Assembly: GCA_963709995.1 (NCBI GenBank)
Contig: CAVPYN010000001.1
Coordinates: 372,001 to 436,000 of the forward strand
Reading direction: 5' to 3'
DNA from: JAUIIK01 sp963709995
Lineage (GTDB): Bacteria > Chloroflexota > Chloroflexia > Thermomicrobiales > CFX8
DNA: 64,000 nucleotides
The position numbers and the translations under genes were made by a program. Shown piece by piece: positions 55,553-63,643 of this stretch. The first letter of the stretch is position 1, and the number at the start of each line of letters is the position of its first letter. Below the pieces are notes generated by a model. The model had not been told where the DNA came from and searched no databases. It was given only the letters and a program-made list of their open reading frames with translations.

Positions 55553-55663
55553 GCTCGAGTTGAAGCGGTTTCGTCTAGCAATTCCCGTGTTCCCGACGAA
55601 GCGAGTATCATTTCCCGGTCCAGCGATGATTAAGCGTCGCTTCACGGAATCTGGGTGGTGGAG

Positions 55664-56929
55664 ATGTTTGGCTATCGAGATCTGACAACGGTCGAAGCTC
55701 GCCGGGGCTTCATTATGTTGTTGGTCGCCACGCTGGCGGTCGGCATGGCGATGGCGATCCAGCAGAATATCGTTACGAACTACTTTGCCGACGAACTCGG
55801 GCTCAAGGGATCACAATTCGGCTATATCACGGCTATTCGGGAGATTCCCGGATTCCTGCTGATCTTCGTTACTGCGCTCTTCTACCGGCTGTCTTTGCCG
55901 AAGCTGACCGCGCTCGCGTTTGTCGTCCTTGCCATCGGTTACGCCTTCTTCGGACTGTCAGTCTCGATGTGGACGGTCGCCCCATGGGTGATCCTGTCGT
56001 CGATGGGCTACCACACGATCCATCAGACGAAGTTTGCGCTGGGCATGAGCATGACGTCGGAGAACCGATCTGGCCGCATTCTGGGCGCGTTCACTGCGCT
56101 CAACAACGTCGGTGCGCTCGTCGCCATGGTCTTTGTCATGCTGATCTTCTACTTTGACCTGCTCTCGTACCGCCCGATGTTCGTCATCGCCGGCGCGATC
56201 GCGCTGGTCGGCGCGTTCGCGATCTATCGATTTCCGAATCTGCGCGATGGTGAGGAAGAAGAGGTTGTCGCCGAACGGCCCAAGATGGTCTATCGCAAGC
56301 CGTATCGCTACTACTACTACCTCAATCTGCTCGACGGTGGACGCCAGCAAATCTTCTTCTCGTTCGGGCTCTTCGTTCTCGTCGAAGCGTACGGGATGTC
56401 GGTTGCTGAGATTAGCGCGCTGCTTATCGGAGTACGGCTGATCGGGATCTTCACCAGTTCCTGGATTGGCGGGATGATCGACCGGCATGGCGAACGCTCG
56501 ATGCTCGGCTTCGTCAATTTCGGCTACATCTTCGCGCTGGCCGGTTATGCCCTGGTGAGCAACGTCTACCTGGCGGCGGCTTGCTACTTGCTCTATTCCT
56601 TCATCATGCCACTCTCCGGGATGGGCTCGGCAACCTATCTGCGCAAGGTGGCAGTGCGTGATGAGATTGCGCCGTCACTGGCAATGGGCGTGACGCTCCA
56701 GCATGCCGCCGCGATCGTCGTGCCAATCTCGGCCGGCGTCATTCTCAACTTCGCGGGTTATCAGGTGACCTTCTTGATCGCCTGCGTCTTCGCAAGCTTT
56801 ACGATCCTGGTGACCCGGCGTCTGGATCCGGCGACCCAGCGCTCACAGTCGCGCATCGAAGAAGACGCCCGCAGGGATCTCGTGCCAGCACATTCCGGCG
56901 AGCTGGTTGCTGGGGCCGCGGACGACTAG
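55664..56929 (+). CDS. MFS transporter, second of a tandem pair
   Basis: 421 residues from the ATG at 55664 (GGTGGTGGAG upstream; a GTG at 55655 is possible). It shares with the preceding gene EARRGFIMLLVATLAVGMAM, FGYITAIREIPGFLLIF, the central YRKPYRYYYYLNLLDGGRQQIFFSFGLFVLVEAYGMSVAEIS and the C-terminal TFLIACVFASFTILVTRRLDP. Overall likeness looks well above 50% by eye. Its stop overlaps the Uma2 gene end by 4 bases. Two copies may give different substrate ranges; cargo unknown. Confidence 0.88.
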   Translation: MFGYRDLTTVEARRGFIMLLVATLAVGMAMAIQQNIVTNYFADELGLKGSQFGYITAIREIPGFLLIFVTALFYRLSLPKLTALAFVVLAIGYAFFGLSVSMWTVAPWVILSSMGYHTIHQTKFALGMSMTSENRSGRILGAFTALNNVGALVAMVFVMLIFYFDLLSYRPMFVIAGAIALVGAFAIYRFPNLRDGEEEEVVAERPKMVYRKPYRYYYYLNLLDGGRQQIFFSFGLFVLVEAYGMSVAEISALLIGVRLIGIFTSSWIGGMIDRHGERSMLGFVNFGYIFALAGYALVSNVYLAAACYLLYSFIMPLSGMGSATYLRKVAVRDEIAPSLAMGVTLQHAAAIVVPISAGVILNFAGYQVTFLIACVFASFTILVTRRLDPATQRSQSRIEEDARRDLVPAHSGELVAGAADD

Positions 56930-57486
56930 TCGAGGCCTTCGTAGATTTGATCGAGCGATAGTTCGATTTCCGGGCATGTGAGGCGGAAACTGCCCGCACC
57001 AGTGGCGTCCACCCGTTGCCAATCTCCCCCGGTGGACCGAGAATGAACGCGCACGAGCCGTTGGTCCTGCTCGACGATCAGATATGCTTCCAGGCTCTCG
57101 ATTTGGCGATAGATGAATAGTTTCTCTCGACGGTCGACCAGTTCCGTTGATGGCGAGGCAACCTCGACGACCAGACATGGCCGGGAGACGATCAGCGCGT
57201 CGGTGTCCTCCGGATCACAGACGACCATGACATCGGGGTAGTAGATGATGCGATCGGTTGCCCTGAGCTTGACGTCGTTTGAATGGACTTCGTAGGGACC
57301 TCCGCGAGCGGCAAGGCCCAGACTGATGACAAGATACGTCACGATCAAGCTATGGCGGCGGCTTGCTCCAGCAAACGCGTAGATGTCGCCTTCAACGAAT
57401 TCGTGGCGCACATCGCTCTGCTTCTCATATTCGAGGTAGCTGGCAAGCGACAATGGTTCCGGTGGGGCGATTGGCTGACTGTTCAT
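56926..57486 (-). CDS. Uma2 family restriction-endonuclease-fold protein
   Basis: 186 residues. The Uma2 (DUF820) features are present: early YLEYEKQSDVRHEFVEGDIYAFAGAS, the catalytic-type core YYPDVMVVCDPEDTDAL with its Asp, then CLVVEVASPSTELVDRREKLFIYRQI (E-x-x..K-like site) and AYLIVEQDQRLVRVHSR. Many such proteins occur in Chloroflexota and cyanobacteria in large families with nuclease-like folds of unknown role. Its stop overlaps the stop of the convergent MFS gene by 4 bases. Confidence 0.9.
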   Translation of the reverse strand: MNSQPIAPPEPLSLASYLEYEKQSDVRHEFVEGDIYAFAGASRRHSLIVTYLVISLGLAARGGPYEVHSNDVKLRATDRIIYYPDVMVVCDPEDTDALIVSRPCLVVEVASPSTELVDRREKLFIYRQIESLEAYLIVEQDQRLVRVHSRSTGGDWQRVDATGAGSFRLTCPEIELSLDQIYEGLD

Positions 57487-57579
57487 GAGGATATTCTACC
57501 GCTGCCTGCTGACGGACGGCTGGTGAATTGCGCTGGCTGGGCGATTCGAATTCGTCATTTCCCAGTGGATAGCAAAACC

Positions 57580-58491
57580 TCACGATCGCTCGGCAACGCT
57601 GAAGTTGGCCAGCCCCTCGATTGCCGTGATCAGCGCGGAGTGGTCGAGATCACCTTTCCCGTTGGCGGCAAGTGCATCGTAGAGCTGCGACACCAACGAC
57701 GTGACCGGCAAGGGCACGCCGAATTCCTTGCCGCTATCCATGATGATGCCGAGATCCTTGCGGTGGAGATTGATCCGAAAACCTGGATCGAACTTGCCCT
57801 GGATCATCGTCGGGCCGCGCAGTTCCATCACCCGGCTGGCCGCAAGCCCGCCGTTGAGCACCTGGATGATCTTCTCCGGGTCTACCCCAGCCTTCGCGCC
57901 GAGCACGAGCGCTTCACTAATCGCCGCGTAATTGACCGCGACCGCGATCTGGTTGCACGCTTTGACTGTCTGCCCCGCCCCGGCCGCGCCACAGTGGGTT
58001 ATCGTCCCGCCAAGCACCTCGAAGATCGGCATCGCTCGCTCGATGTCCGTTTCAGCGCCGCCAGCCATGATGCTGAGTGTGCCCGCTATCGCTCCCTGGT
58101 CTCCACCACTAACCGGCGCGTCGATGGCGCTCGCGCCCTTTGCCACGAGCGCGTCGTTGATCTCGATTGCCGTCGCTGGGGCGATCGTGCTCATATCGAT
58201 CAGGAGATCTCCATCGCCCATCTCCTCGATGAGTCCATTTCCATCTTCGGCGCCGAAGACGACCGCGCGAACGTCTGGAGAATCGGGGAGCATCGTGATC
58301 ACGATTGAAACGGCCGCGGCAACCTCGCGGGGGCTCGATGCCGGAGTCGTGCCCCCGAATTCATCATCGAGTCGCTCGACAACCTCCCGACTGCGGTTGT
58401 GGATGACAAGGTTGTATCCTGCGGCCAGCAGATTTCGAGCCATCGGCTCACCCATGATTCCAAGCCCGATAAAGCCAATCGTTTCGGCCAT
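57580..58491 (-). CDS. garR: 2-hydroxy-3-oxopropionate (tartronate semialdehyde) reductase / HIBADH family
   Basis: 303 residues from the second ATG at 58491 (AAAGGGG 7 bases upstream). Classic beta-hydroxyacid dehydrogenase: the Rossmann start TIGFIGLGIMGEPMARNLLAAGY, NRS, TMLPDSPDVRAVVFG, the substrate loop DAPVSGGDQGAIAGTLSIM, and catalytic Lys in QTVKACNQIAVAVNYAAISE (about residue 172). It reduces tartronate semialdehyde to glycerate, with NADH or NADPH. The hydroxypyruvate isomerase gene directly upstream on the same strand (56-base gap) supplies this aldehyde, so the pair supports glyoxylate/hydroxypyruvate use. Confidence 0.88.
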   Translation of the reverse strand: MAETIGFIGLGIMGEPMARNLLAAGYNLVIHNRSREVVERLDDEFGGTTPASSPREVAAAVSIVITMLPDSPDVRAVVFGAEDGNGLIEEMGDGDLLIDMSTIAPATAIEINDALVAKGASAIDAPVSGGDQGAIAGTLSIMAGGAETDIERAMPIFEVLGGTITHCGAAGAGQTVKACNQIAVAVNYAAISEALVLGAKAGVDPEKIIQVLNGGLAASRVMELRGPTMIQGKFDPGFRINLHRKDLGIIMDSGKEFGVPLPVTSLVSQLYDALAANGKGDLDHSALITAIEGLANFSVAERS

Positions 58492-58547
58492 CGACATCCC
58501 CTTTCATTCGTGGCGTTCTATCTACAAATCTCTACCGGGCTGGCCGG

Positions 58548-59339
58548 TCAATCTATGTCGAGAAGTCCAGTATCTCTCATGTCCTGCAGCGCCGACAGCG
58601 TATCTGGTTCAGGGGCGAACTCTAGCGCCACCCAGCCTTGATAGCTGCTCTCGGCGATGGTGTCCAGCACGTACTGATAGTTGATCTCGCCGGTGCCCGG
58701 CTGATGACGAGCCGGGCTGTCGGCAATCTGGATGTGGGCGATACGGTCGATCAAGTCTTGGAAGGTGGCGGTGATGTTTCCGGCCATACGCTGTTCGTGA
58801 TAGAAGTCGTACTGCAGCCAGAGATTCTCATGCCCGGCCTGGTCGATGACCGACCATGCTTCATGGGCTGTTGAAAGCATGAAACCTGGCGCGTCGAATC
58901 TGTTAAGCGGCTCCACGCAGACTCGAATCAAACGCTTTGCCGCTTCATCGGCCGCGTAACGAAGATTTTCGACGATTGCCAGGCGCTGGTCGCCGGGTGG
59001 AACGTCGCCAAGTTCAACCCCGACTAGACAATTGAGCAAAGGCGTTCCGAGTCGTTCGGCAACGTCGAGCGTCTTCGTGACCGATTGACGAAACTCAACG
59101 TGACGCCTCGGGTCGTTCGCGAAGCCGCGCTCGCCAGCGGCGAAGTTGCCGACCGGGAAGTTGAAGAGCGTCAGTTCCAGGTTATATTGACGCAGCGCTG
59201 CTTCAATCGCGTCCAGGTCGTGATCGTACGGGAAGAGGAACTCGACGCCCTTGAATCCTTCGGCGCTCGCGGCGCCAAATCGCTCGACCACACCATGCTC
59301 GGTAAAGAGCATCGTCAGATTCGCCGAAATTCGTAGCAC
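58548..59339 (-). CDS. hyi: hydroxypyruvate isomerase-like TIM-barrel enzyme
   Basis: 263 residues starting GTG at 59339 after GGAGGGG. It has the hydroxypyruvate isomerase layout: LRISANLTMLFTEHGVVERFGAASAEGFKGVEFLFPYDHD, LTLFNFPVGNFAAGERGFANDPRR, NCLVGV, CVEPLNRFDAPGFML, WLQYDFYHEQRMAG, HIQIADSPARHQPGTGEINYQYVLD (metal ligands Glu, Asp, His, Glu in the last four). It interconverts hydroxypyruvate and tartronate semialdehyde. The reductase gene downstream completes a route to glycerate. Confidence 0.9.
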   Translation of the reverse strand: MLRISANLTMLFTEHGVVERFGAASAEGFKGVEFLFPYDHDLDAIEAALRQYNLELTLFNFPVGNFAAGERGFANDPRRHVEFRQSVTKTLDVAERLGTPLLNCLVGVELGDVPPGDQRLAIVENLRYAADEAAKRLIRVCVEPLNRFDAPGFMLSTAHEAWSVIDQAGHENLWLQYDFYHEQRMAGNITATFQDLIDRIAHIQIADSPARHQPGTGEINYQYVLDTIAESSYQGWVALEFAPEPDTLSALQDMRDTGLLDID

Positions 59340-59433
59340 GTTCGCCCCTCCGCATGAACCAGATCTGATTGATGCTAGCCGGTGGGACAGGCGAAGGTCA
59401 ATTGGTCCTGGCCGCCGGTCTCGATGCGGCGGG

Positions 59434-59907
59434 CTACGCTTGTTGGTTGAGCCAGTCGAGAACCTCCTGGGCGTGTGCTTCAGCGTCGCTCACTTCCCAG
59501 ACCTTTGCGATCTTGCCTTCGTCGTCAACCGCAAAGGTGACCCTGGAGATGCCCCAGTAGGTGCGGTCCCCACGAGTGCGCTCGCGCCAGACCCCGTATG
59601 CCTCTGAGACCGACTTGTCAACATCGGCTAGCAGAGGAAAGTTCAGGCTGTACTTCTCGGTGAACGCTTGATGACTGGTTTCATCGTCAGCGCTAATGCC
59701 AAAGATCCTTGCGCCCTGTGCCTTGATGTCTTGATTGAGATCCCGAAAACCGCAAGCCTCCTTAGCACAGCCAGGTGTGTCATCTTTTGGATAGAAGTAG
59801 AGGATTGTTGTTGATCCCTGTTGGTCGGCCAGGTTGACGATATTCCCGTCTCCATCGTTGAGGCTGAAATTCGGAGCGGGCGCGCCGATTTTTGGAGTTT
59901 GCGTCAC
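59434..59907 (-). CDS. bcp: thioredoxin-dependent peroxiredoxin, BCP/PrxQ type
   Basis: 157 residues. The peroxidatic Cys is in the BCP-type motif YPKDDTPGCAKEACGFRD, with the resolving Cys five residues later (C47 and C52 region), the atypical 2-Cys arrangement of PrxQ alpha proteins. Other conserved pieces are FGISADDETSHQAFTEKYSLNFPLLAD and AYGVWRERTRGDRTYWGISRVTFAVDDEGKI with the conserved Arg. It reduces peroxides using thioredoxin. Divergent from the PIG-L gene with about 100 bases between. Confidence 0.94.
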   Translation of the reverse strand: MTQTPKIGAPAPNFSLNDGDGNIVNLADQQGSTTILYFYPKDDTPGCAKEACGFRDLNQDIKAQGARIFGISADDETSHQAFTEKYSLNFPLLADVDKSVSEAYGVWRERTRGDRTYWGISRVTFAVDDEGKIAKVWEVSDAEAHAQEVLDWLNQQA

Positions 59908-60014
59908 GTCACGACATCCTTTCGCAGTCTATGAACGATCGGATCTATTATAGGGGCCACAGCGGCCATAGAATTCGTCGTGTTAGACTGCCGGGCTTTG
60001 TGAGAGGAGCATCC

Positions 60015-60902
60015 GTGAATCGAACAATACTGGCATTCTTCGCTCATCCGGACGACGAAGCGTTCGGGACTGGCGGCACGATGGCGAAGTACGCGCTCGA
60101 AGGCGATACCGTCCTTCTGGTTTGCGGCACTGGCGGTGAATCGGGGGTGAACCGTCTTGACGAAACCGATCTGGAACGGCTGGGCGAGTTGCGGACCGAG
60201 GAGTTGCGGCAGGCCTGTGAGCAGCTTGGCATCGAGCCGCCCATCTTCCTCGGCTACCGGGACTCCGGCATGGCTGGGACCGCGGAAAACGAGCATCCCG
60301 AATCGCTGCACTCAGCGCCGCTGGGCGAAGTCGCGGAGAAGGCGCGGCAGATCATCGACGACACGAAGCCCGACGCGATCATCACCTTCGAACGCTATGG
60401 CTGGTATGGTCATCCGGACCATATCAAGATGTACCAGGCCGTCCGTGAAGCCTTGAAGGACGACAAGGAGATGCCGCTGTACCTGGCAGCCTTCCCGGCC
60501 GAGGCGGCTCGCTATTCCGCCTGGCGATTGGAGCAGGAGGGGGAAGAGGTGCCGGCCATGTTCAGCAACCCGGACCGGCTTCGTTACAGTCTCGACATGA
60601 TCCCGATCGTCGTTGACACCAGCGCTCAGGCGCAACGCAAGATCGCGGCGCTTAATGAGCATCGCACACAGATGGGACCCGACGGTGTGGAGGGCCGCTG
60701 GATTCGAGATGTGCTGAGAGTAAGGACCGACCGGGAATACTTCATGTCGGCGGCGCATCATGACGCCTTGCCGGGCGAGATCCTCCCCTTTGAACGCGCT
60801 GGCGGGCTGTTCGCAGAATCGCCGCCCGACCCGCTCGTGCCCTTTCCGATCATAGCCCCGGACGAAGTTGGAGAATCGGCGGAATCTACTCGTCGTAGCT
60901 GA
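60015..60902 (+). CDS. PIG-L family deacetylase (LmbE/MshB/BshB-like)
   Basis: 295 residues from the GTG at 60015 (GAGAGGAGC 7 bases upstream); the frame is open back to 59892 but has no start with a ribosome-binding site. The zinc motif AHPDDEAFGTGGTMAKYA is at residues about 9-26 and the third ligand is in GHPDHIKMYQAVREAL (about residue 140). VCGTGGESGVNR and LGYRDSGMAGT are family-typical. Such enzymes deacetylate N-acetylglucosaminyl compounds, including steps in mycothiol or bacillithiol synthesis. Length and C-terminal extension match the MshB/Mca-like group. The substrate is not fixed by the sequence. Confidence 0.88.
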   Translation: MNRTILAFFAHPDDEAFGTGGTMAKYALEGDTVLLVCGTGGESGVNRLDETDLERLGELRTEELRQACEQLGIEPPIFLGYRDSGMAGTAENEHPESLHSAPLGEVAEKARQIIDDTKPDAIITFERYGWYGHPDHIKMYQAVREALKDDKEMPLYLAAFPAEAARYSAWRLEQEGEEVPAMFSNPDRLRYSLDMIPIVVDTSAQAQRKIAALNEHRTQMGPDGVEGRWIRDVLRVRTDREYFMSAAHHDALPGEILPFERAGGLFAESPPDPLVPFPIIAPDEVGESAESTRRS

Positions 60903-62283
60903 CGCGCGTCGAGAACCCGTCGCCGATCGTCACCCGGGTTGCCCGGCCCTCCGGGCCGATCTCGAAAACGACCGGCTCACCAAGAGGTCCGCCGCCTGTG
61001 CCTTCCAGCCGGAACGTATTGCCGTCGACCGGTTCCAGGGTGAGGGCGTCGGCCTTTGGGTCGGAAAGAGTTGGCGTGATCATTCTGAGTTTGCCGTCGA
61101 GGGGCAAGATATGGGTATCCCCCCAGAGGTTACGGTAGGTGCCTGCCAGTCTGCTCCATTCCGGATCCGGCTCGACTCCAGGATCACCATTGACCGCTCT
61201 TGTGATCGCGGGGGCAACCCACTCGAAGATCCGATTCGAAATCATCTCCGGTTCGCCATCCAGCGAGTTGGTGAAGACGACAACGCCGACCTTCTCCTGT
61301 GGACTGATTCGGGTGTTTGTCAAGTAGCCGGGATATCCCCCGCCATGACCGATGAGGTCGCGATCTTCAGTATGGGTGATCCCGAAGCCGATGCCCCAGC
61401 CACTCTTCCAGTCCGGCTGAATCCAGTTGACGCGCTGCATTTCCCGCAGGGTGTTCGCTTTGAGCACTTCGGTTTCGTTCGACTCAAGCAACCGGAACTG
61501 CCAGGAGACGAACTTCGCCATGTCGGCCACCGACGAGGAGACACCAGTCGCCGCAGCCATGCCCGCCGCATCGACGAAAGGCAACCGCTCGCGTGCCCCA
61601 TCCGGGAGCCTGCGGCCATAGCCGGTGACAAGTTTCTTGGCGTGCGAGACAGGAAACACGACGCTCGTGCTGGTCATTTCGAGCGGATCGAGGATGTTCT
61701 TCTTCACATAGTCGGCGAACGGGAGGCCAGAAACCGTCTCGACGACTTCGCCAGCGATCGTCAGCGCCAGATTGGAGTATTTCCATCGAGTTGCTGAAGG
61801 AAAGATCGTCTCTTGTCGCCCGAGGCGTTCCTTGACCTGGCCAATGTCGGGGAAATCGAAGTTTAGCCAGTAGCTGGATCCGGCCTCTCTCGGCAACCCC
61901 GACGTGTGCGTCAACAGGTGGCGAATGGTGATCTCAGGGGCGTTCGTATAGCTGTTCTGGACGTTGAACCATGGTAGATATCTGGACACCGGGTCATCTA
62001 ATTGAAGCTTCTCACGATCTCGAAGCTGCATGATCGAAATGGCGGTAAAGAGCTTTGAGTGGGATGCAATCCGAAAGATCGAATCGGGTTCGACGGCCTG
62101 TCCGGAATCGACGTCCGCCCAACCGAAGCCGCGCGCGTAGACGAGTTCCTGATCGTGAACGATCCCGACCGCTGTGCCCGGGAGATCTTGATAGGCCATC
62201 TTGGACTGCAACCAGGCCTCCAGCAGACCGATGTTCCCCGCCACGTCAGGATGGGCGCTGATCGTTCCCTGACCTTCATTCAC
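60886..62283 (-). CDS. serine beta-lactamase-like hydrolase (class C type)
   Basis: 465 residues. Ser-x-x-Lys motif in RIASHSKLFTAISIMQL (about residue 73), Tyr-Ser-Asn in TRWKYSNLALTIAGEVV, and His-x-Gly in DLIGHGGGYPGYL. The usual class C/penicillin-binding-protein-like family (EstB, D-aminopeptidase, LACTB-like) fits; about 130 C-terminal residues form a separate lipocalin-like domain. There is no signal peptide, so it is probably cytoplasmic or an esterase rather than a resistance enzyme. AGCCAGTG-type start region is weak. It overlaps the PIG-L end by 17 bases. Confidence 0.88.
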   Translation of the reverse strand: MNEGQGTISAHPDVAGNIGLLEAWLQSKMAYQDLPGTAVGIVHDQELVYARGFGWADVDSGQAVEPDSIFRIASHSKLFTAISIMQLRDREKLQLDDPVSRYLPWFNVQNSYTNAPEITIRHLLTHTSGLPREAGSSYWLNFDFPDIGQVKERLGRQETIFPSATRWKYSNLALTIAGEVVETVSGLPFADYVKKNILDPLEMTSTSVVFPVSHAKKLVTGYGRRLPDGARERLPFVDAAGMAAATGVSSSVADMAKFVSWQFRLLESNETEVLKANTLREMQRVNWIQPDWKSGWGIGFGITHTEDRDLIGHGGGYPGYLTNTRISPQEKVGVVVFTNSLDGEPEMISNRIFEWVAPAITRAVNGDPGVEPDPEWSRLAGTYRNLWGDTHILPLDGKLRMITPTLSDPKADALTLEPVDGNTFRLEGTGGGPLGEPVVFEIGPEGRATRVTIGDGFSTRVSYDE

Positions 62284-62423
62284 TGGCTTGCCTCCTCAAT
62301 ACCTTGCTCTTCAACCCAGTATCCAGGGTTAGTCAGCGCTGATGCTAGACCAGAATCGAGTCTTCTGCTTGGCCGTGGAGTCGGCTCTTCATCGTTTGGC
62401 GCGCCGCTGGCTATCAGTTCCAA

Positions 62424-63110
62424 TCAGTAGCTATAGATCGAGATATCCCGGCCGGTCGCGTCGCGCAGGTAAGCGGTATCGCCGTCGTTGTTCCAGATCG
62501 CGCTGCAGCGTCCCCAGTAGAGAATCTCGGCGGAATCTTCGCCCGCACAGATCTGGACCTCGACGATCGCGCCCGGTTGGAGGGTGAATGGCGGGAAGAC
62601 GTAGATGTGTTCAGCAATGTCCGACAATGTCCATCCGGTCAGGTCGACCGGTTCGCCGCTGGTGTTTTGGATGGCGACCGTTTCACCGTCGCCATCCCGG
62701 CCAACCGGCGGGTCGTAGACAATCCAGATAATCGCCACGGCGCCTTCAGTAATGGTAGGAGTTGGCGGCACCGGTGTTTCGGTTGGAATCGGTGACGAAG
62801 TTGCCGTTGGAGACTCGGTCGGAGTGGCAGTAGCCGTTTGCGTAGGGGTAGACGACGGCCTCACTGTCGCAGTTGGTGTCGACGGGATTGGTGTTGCCGT
62901 CGCCGTCGGCTTCGCCGCCGTCTCAGTTGCGGTTGCTGCTGACGGGGTGAATGTCGCCTCTAGCCTTGGAGCCGGAGTATCGAGAGCCAGCGTTGGTGCT
63001 TCCTCCGAGCCGCCACAAGCGGTTACGACGAACAGCGCCATGGGAACAGCCAGGAGCGTCCGGAGGACATGAACACCGGTCGTTTTACGAGCCCGGTTTG
63101 CCCGACACAT
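62424..63110 (-). CDS. lipoprotein with Thr/Pro-rich stalk and lamin-tail domain
   Basis: 228 residues from an ATG at 63110; the frame reaches 63146. A basic start (RANRARKTTG), hydrophobic core and lipobox LFVVTACGGSEE give a lipid anchor. A Thr/Pro/Ala-rich stalk of about 80 residues (TATATPIPSTPTATVRP and similar) leads to a lamin-tail (LTD) domain of about 100 residues: VAIIWIVYDPPVGRDGDGETVAIQNTSGE, DLTGWTLSD and YTFPPFTLQPGA-type, with a Cys pair. LTD domains bind or join surface polymers in bacteria. The 5' end overlaps the next gene by about 26 bases. Confidence 0.8.
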   Translation of the reverse strand: MCRANRARKTTGVHVLRTLLAVPMALFVVTACGGSEEAPTLALDTPAPRLEATFTPSAATATETAAKPTATATPIPSTPTATVRPSSTPTQTATATPTESPTATSSPIPTETPVPPTPTITEGAVAIIWIVYDPPVGRDGDGETVAIQNTSGEPVDLTGWTLSDIAEHIYVFPPFTLQPGAIVEVQICAGEDSAEILYWGRCSAIWNNDGDTAYLRDATGRDISIYSY

Positions 63111-63609
63111 CGATGATTGTCTCGCGATTGCCCGGGAAGGGCACAAGTCGTCGCGCCATCATGCCAGCACAGAACACTATCAGACCACTCGCGCCAACTA
63201 ATCCGGCCTTGCGCAGGCGCTTTCGCGGCGGAGGAGCAGGCAGGTCCGGCTGGACCATCTCGATCGCCACCGGGTTGTTGTTCCAGGCTGTCAGCTTTCT
63301 CATCGTGACGCGCCGCACGAACGGTATCGAAGTGTCGATCTGAACCTCCGACATGTGGAAGGCTTCGGTGTGATCGGGAATCTGAACGCTGTCTTTGCTC
63401 TGCTGGCGCTGTGCAAGTCGTGCGGTTGCTGCCCGTTCCGCCATTCGAATGACATCCGGCGCGACTGCGGCGAGAACCCGAGCAGTGGTTGATGGCACGC
63501 TCACGTTTGAGATGGATGATCGCTGATCGGTTATGACAGCAGGAAGCTGGCGAGCCATGCGGTGTCCATTCCCTTTGATAAACGATGACGAGGCGGACTG
63601 ATGCGACAT
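63085..63609 (-). CDS. one-TM protein of unknown function
   Basis: 174 residues from ATG at 63609, or 157 from the second ATG at 63558 (AAAGGGAATGG upstream). Amphipathic N-terminal part, a beta-like middle with FVRRVTMRKLTAWNNNPVAI, then a Pro-rich segment (PDLPAPPPRKRLRK) and one membrane helix (AGLVGASGLIVFCAGMMARRLV) with a short basic tail. No family is recognisable. It has no signal peptide and faces the cytoplasm for most of its length by the positive-inside rule. Co-directional with the lamin-tail lipoprotein. Confidence 0.55.
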   Translation of the reverse strand: MSHQSASSSFIKGNGHRMARQLPAVITDQRSSISNVSVPSTTARVLAAVAPDVIRMAERAATARLAQRQQSKDSVQIPDHTEAFHMSEVQIDTSIPFVRRVTMRKLTAWNNNPVAIEMVQPDLPAPPPRKRLRKAGLVGASGLIVFCAGMMARRLVPFPGNRETIIDVSGKPGS

Positions 63610-63643
63610 CCGATACTATCCCAGACCATCCGCCGCGACAAGG

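Noticed and set aside
57283..58308. 341-residue plus-strand frame over the garR-like gene
   Set aside because: Shadow frame; the minus strand has a complete dehydrogenase.
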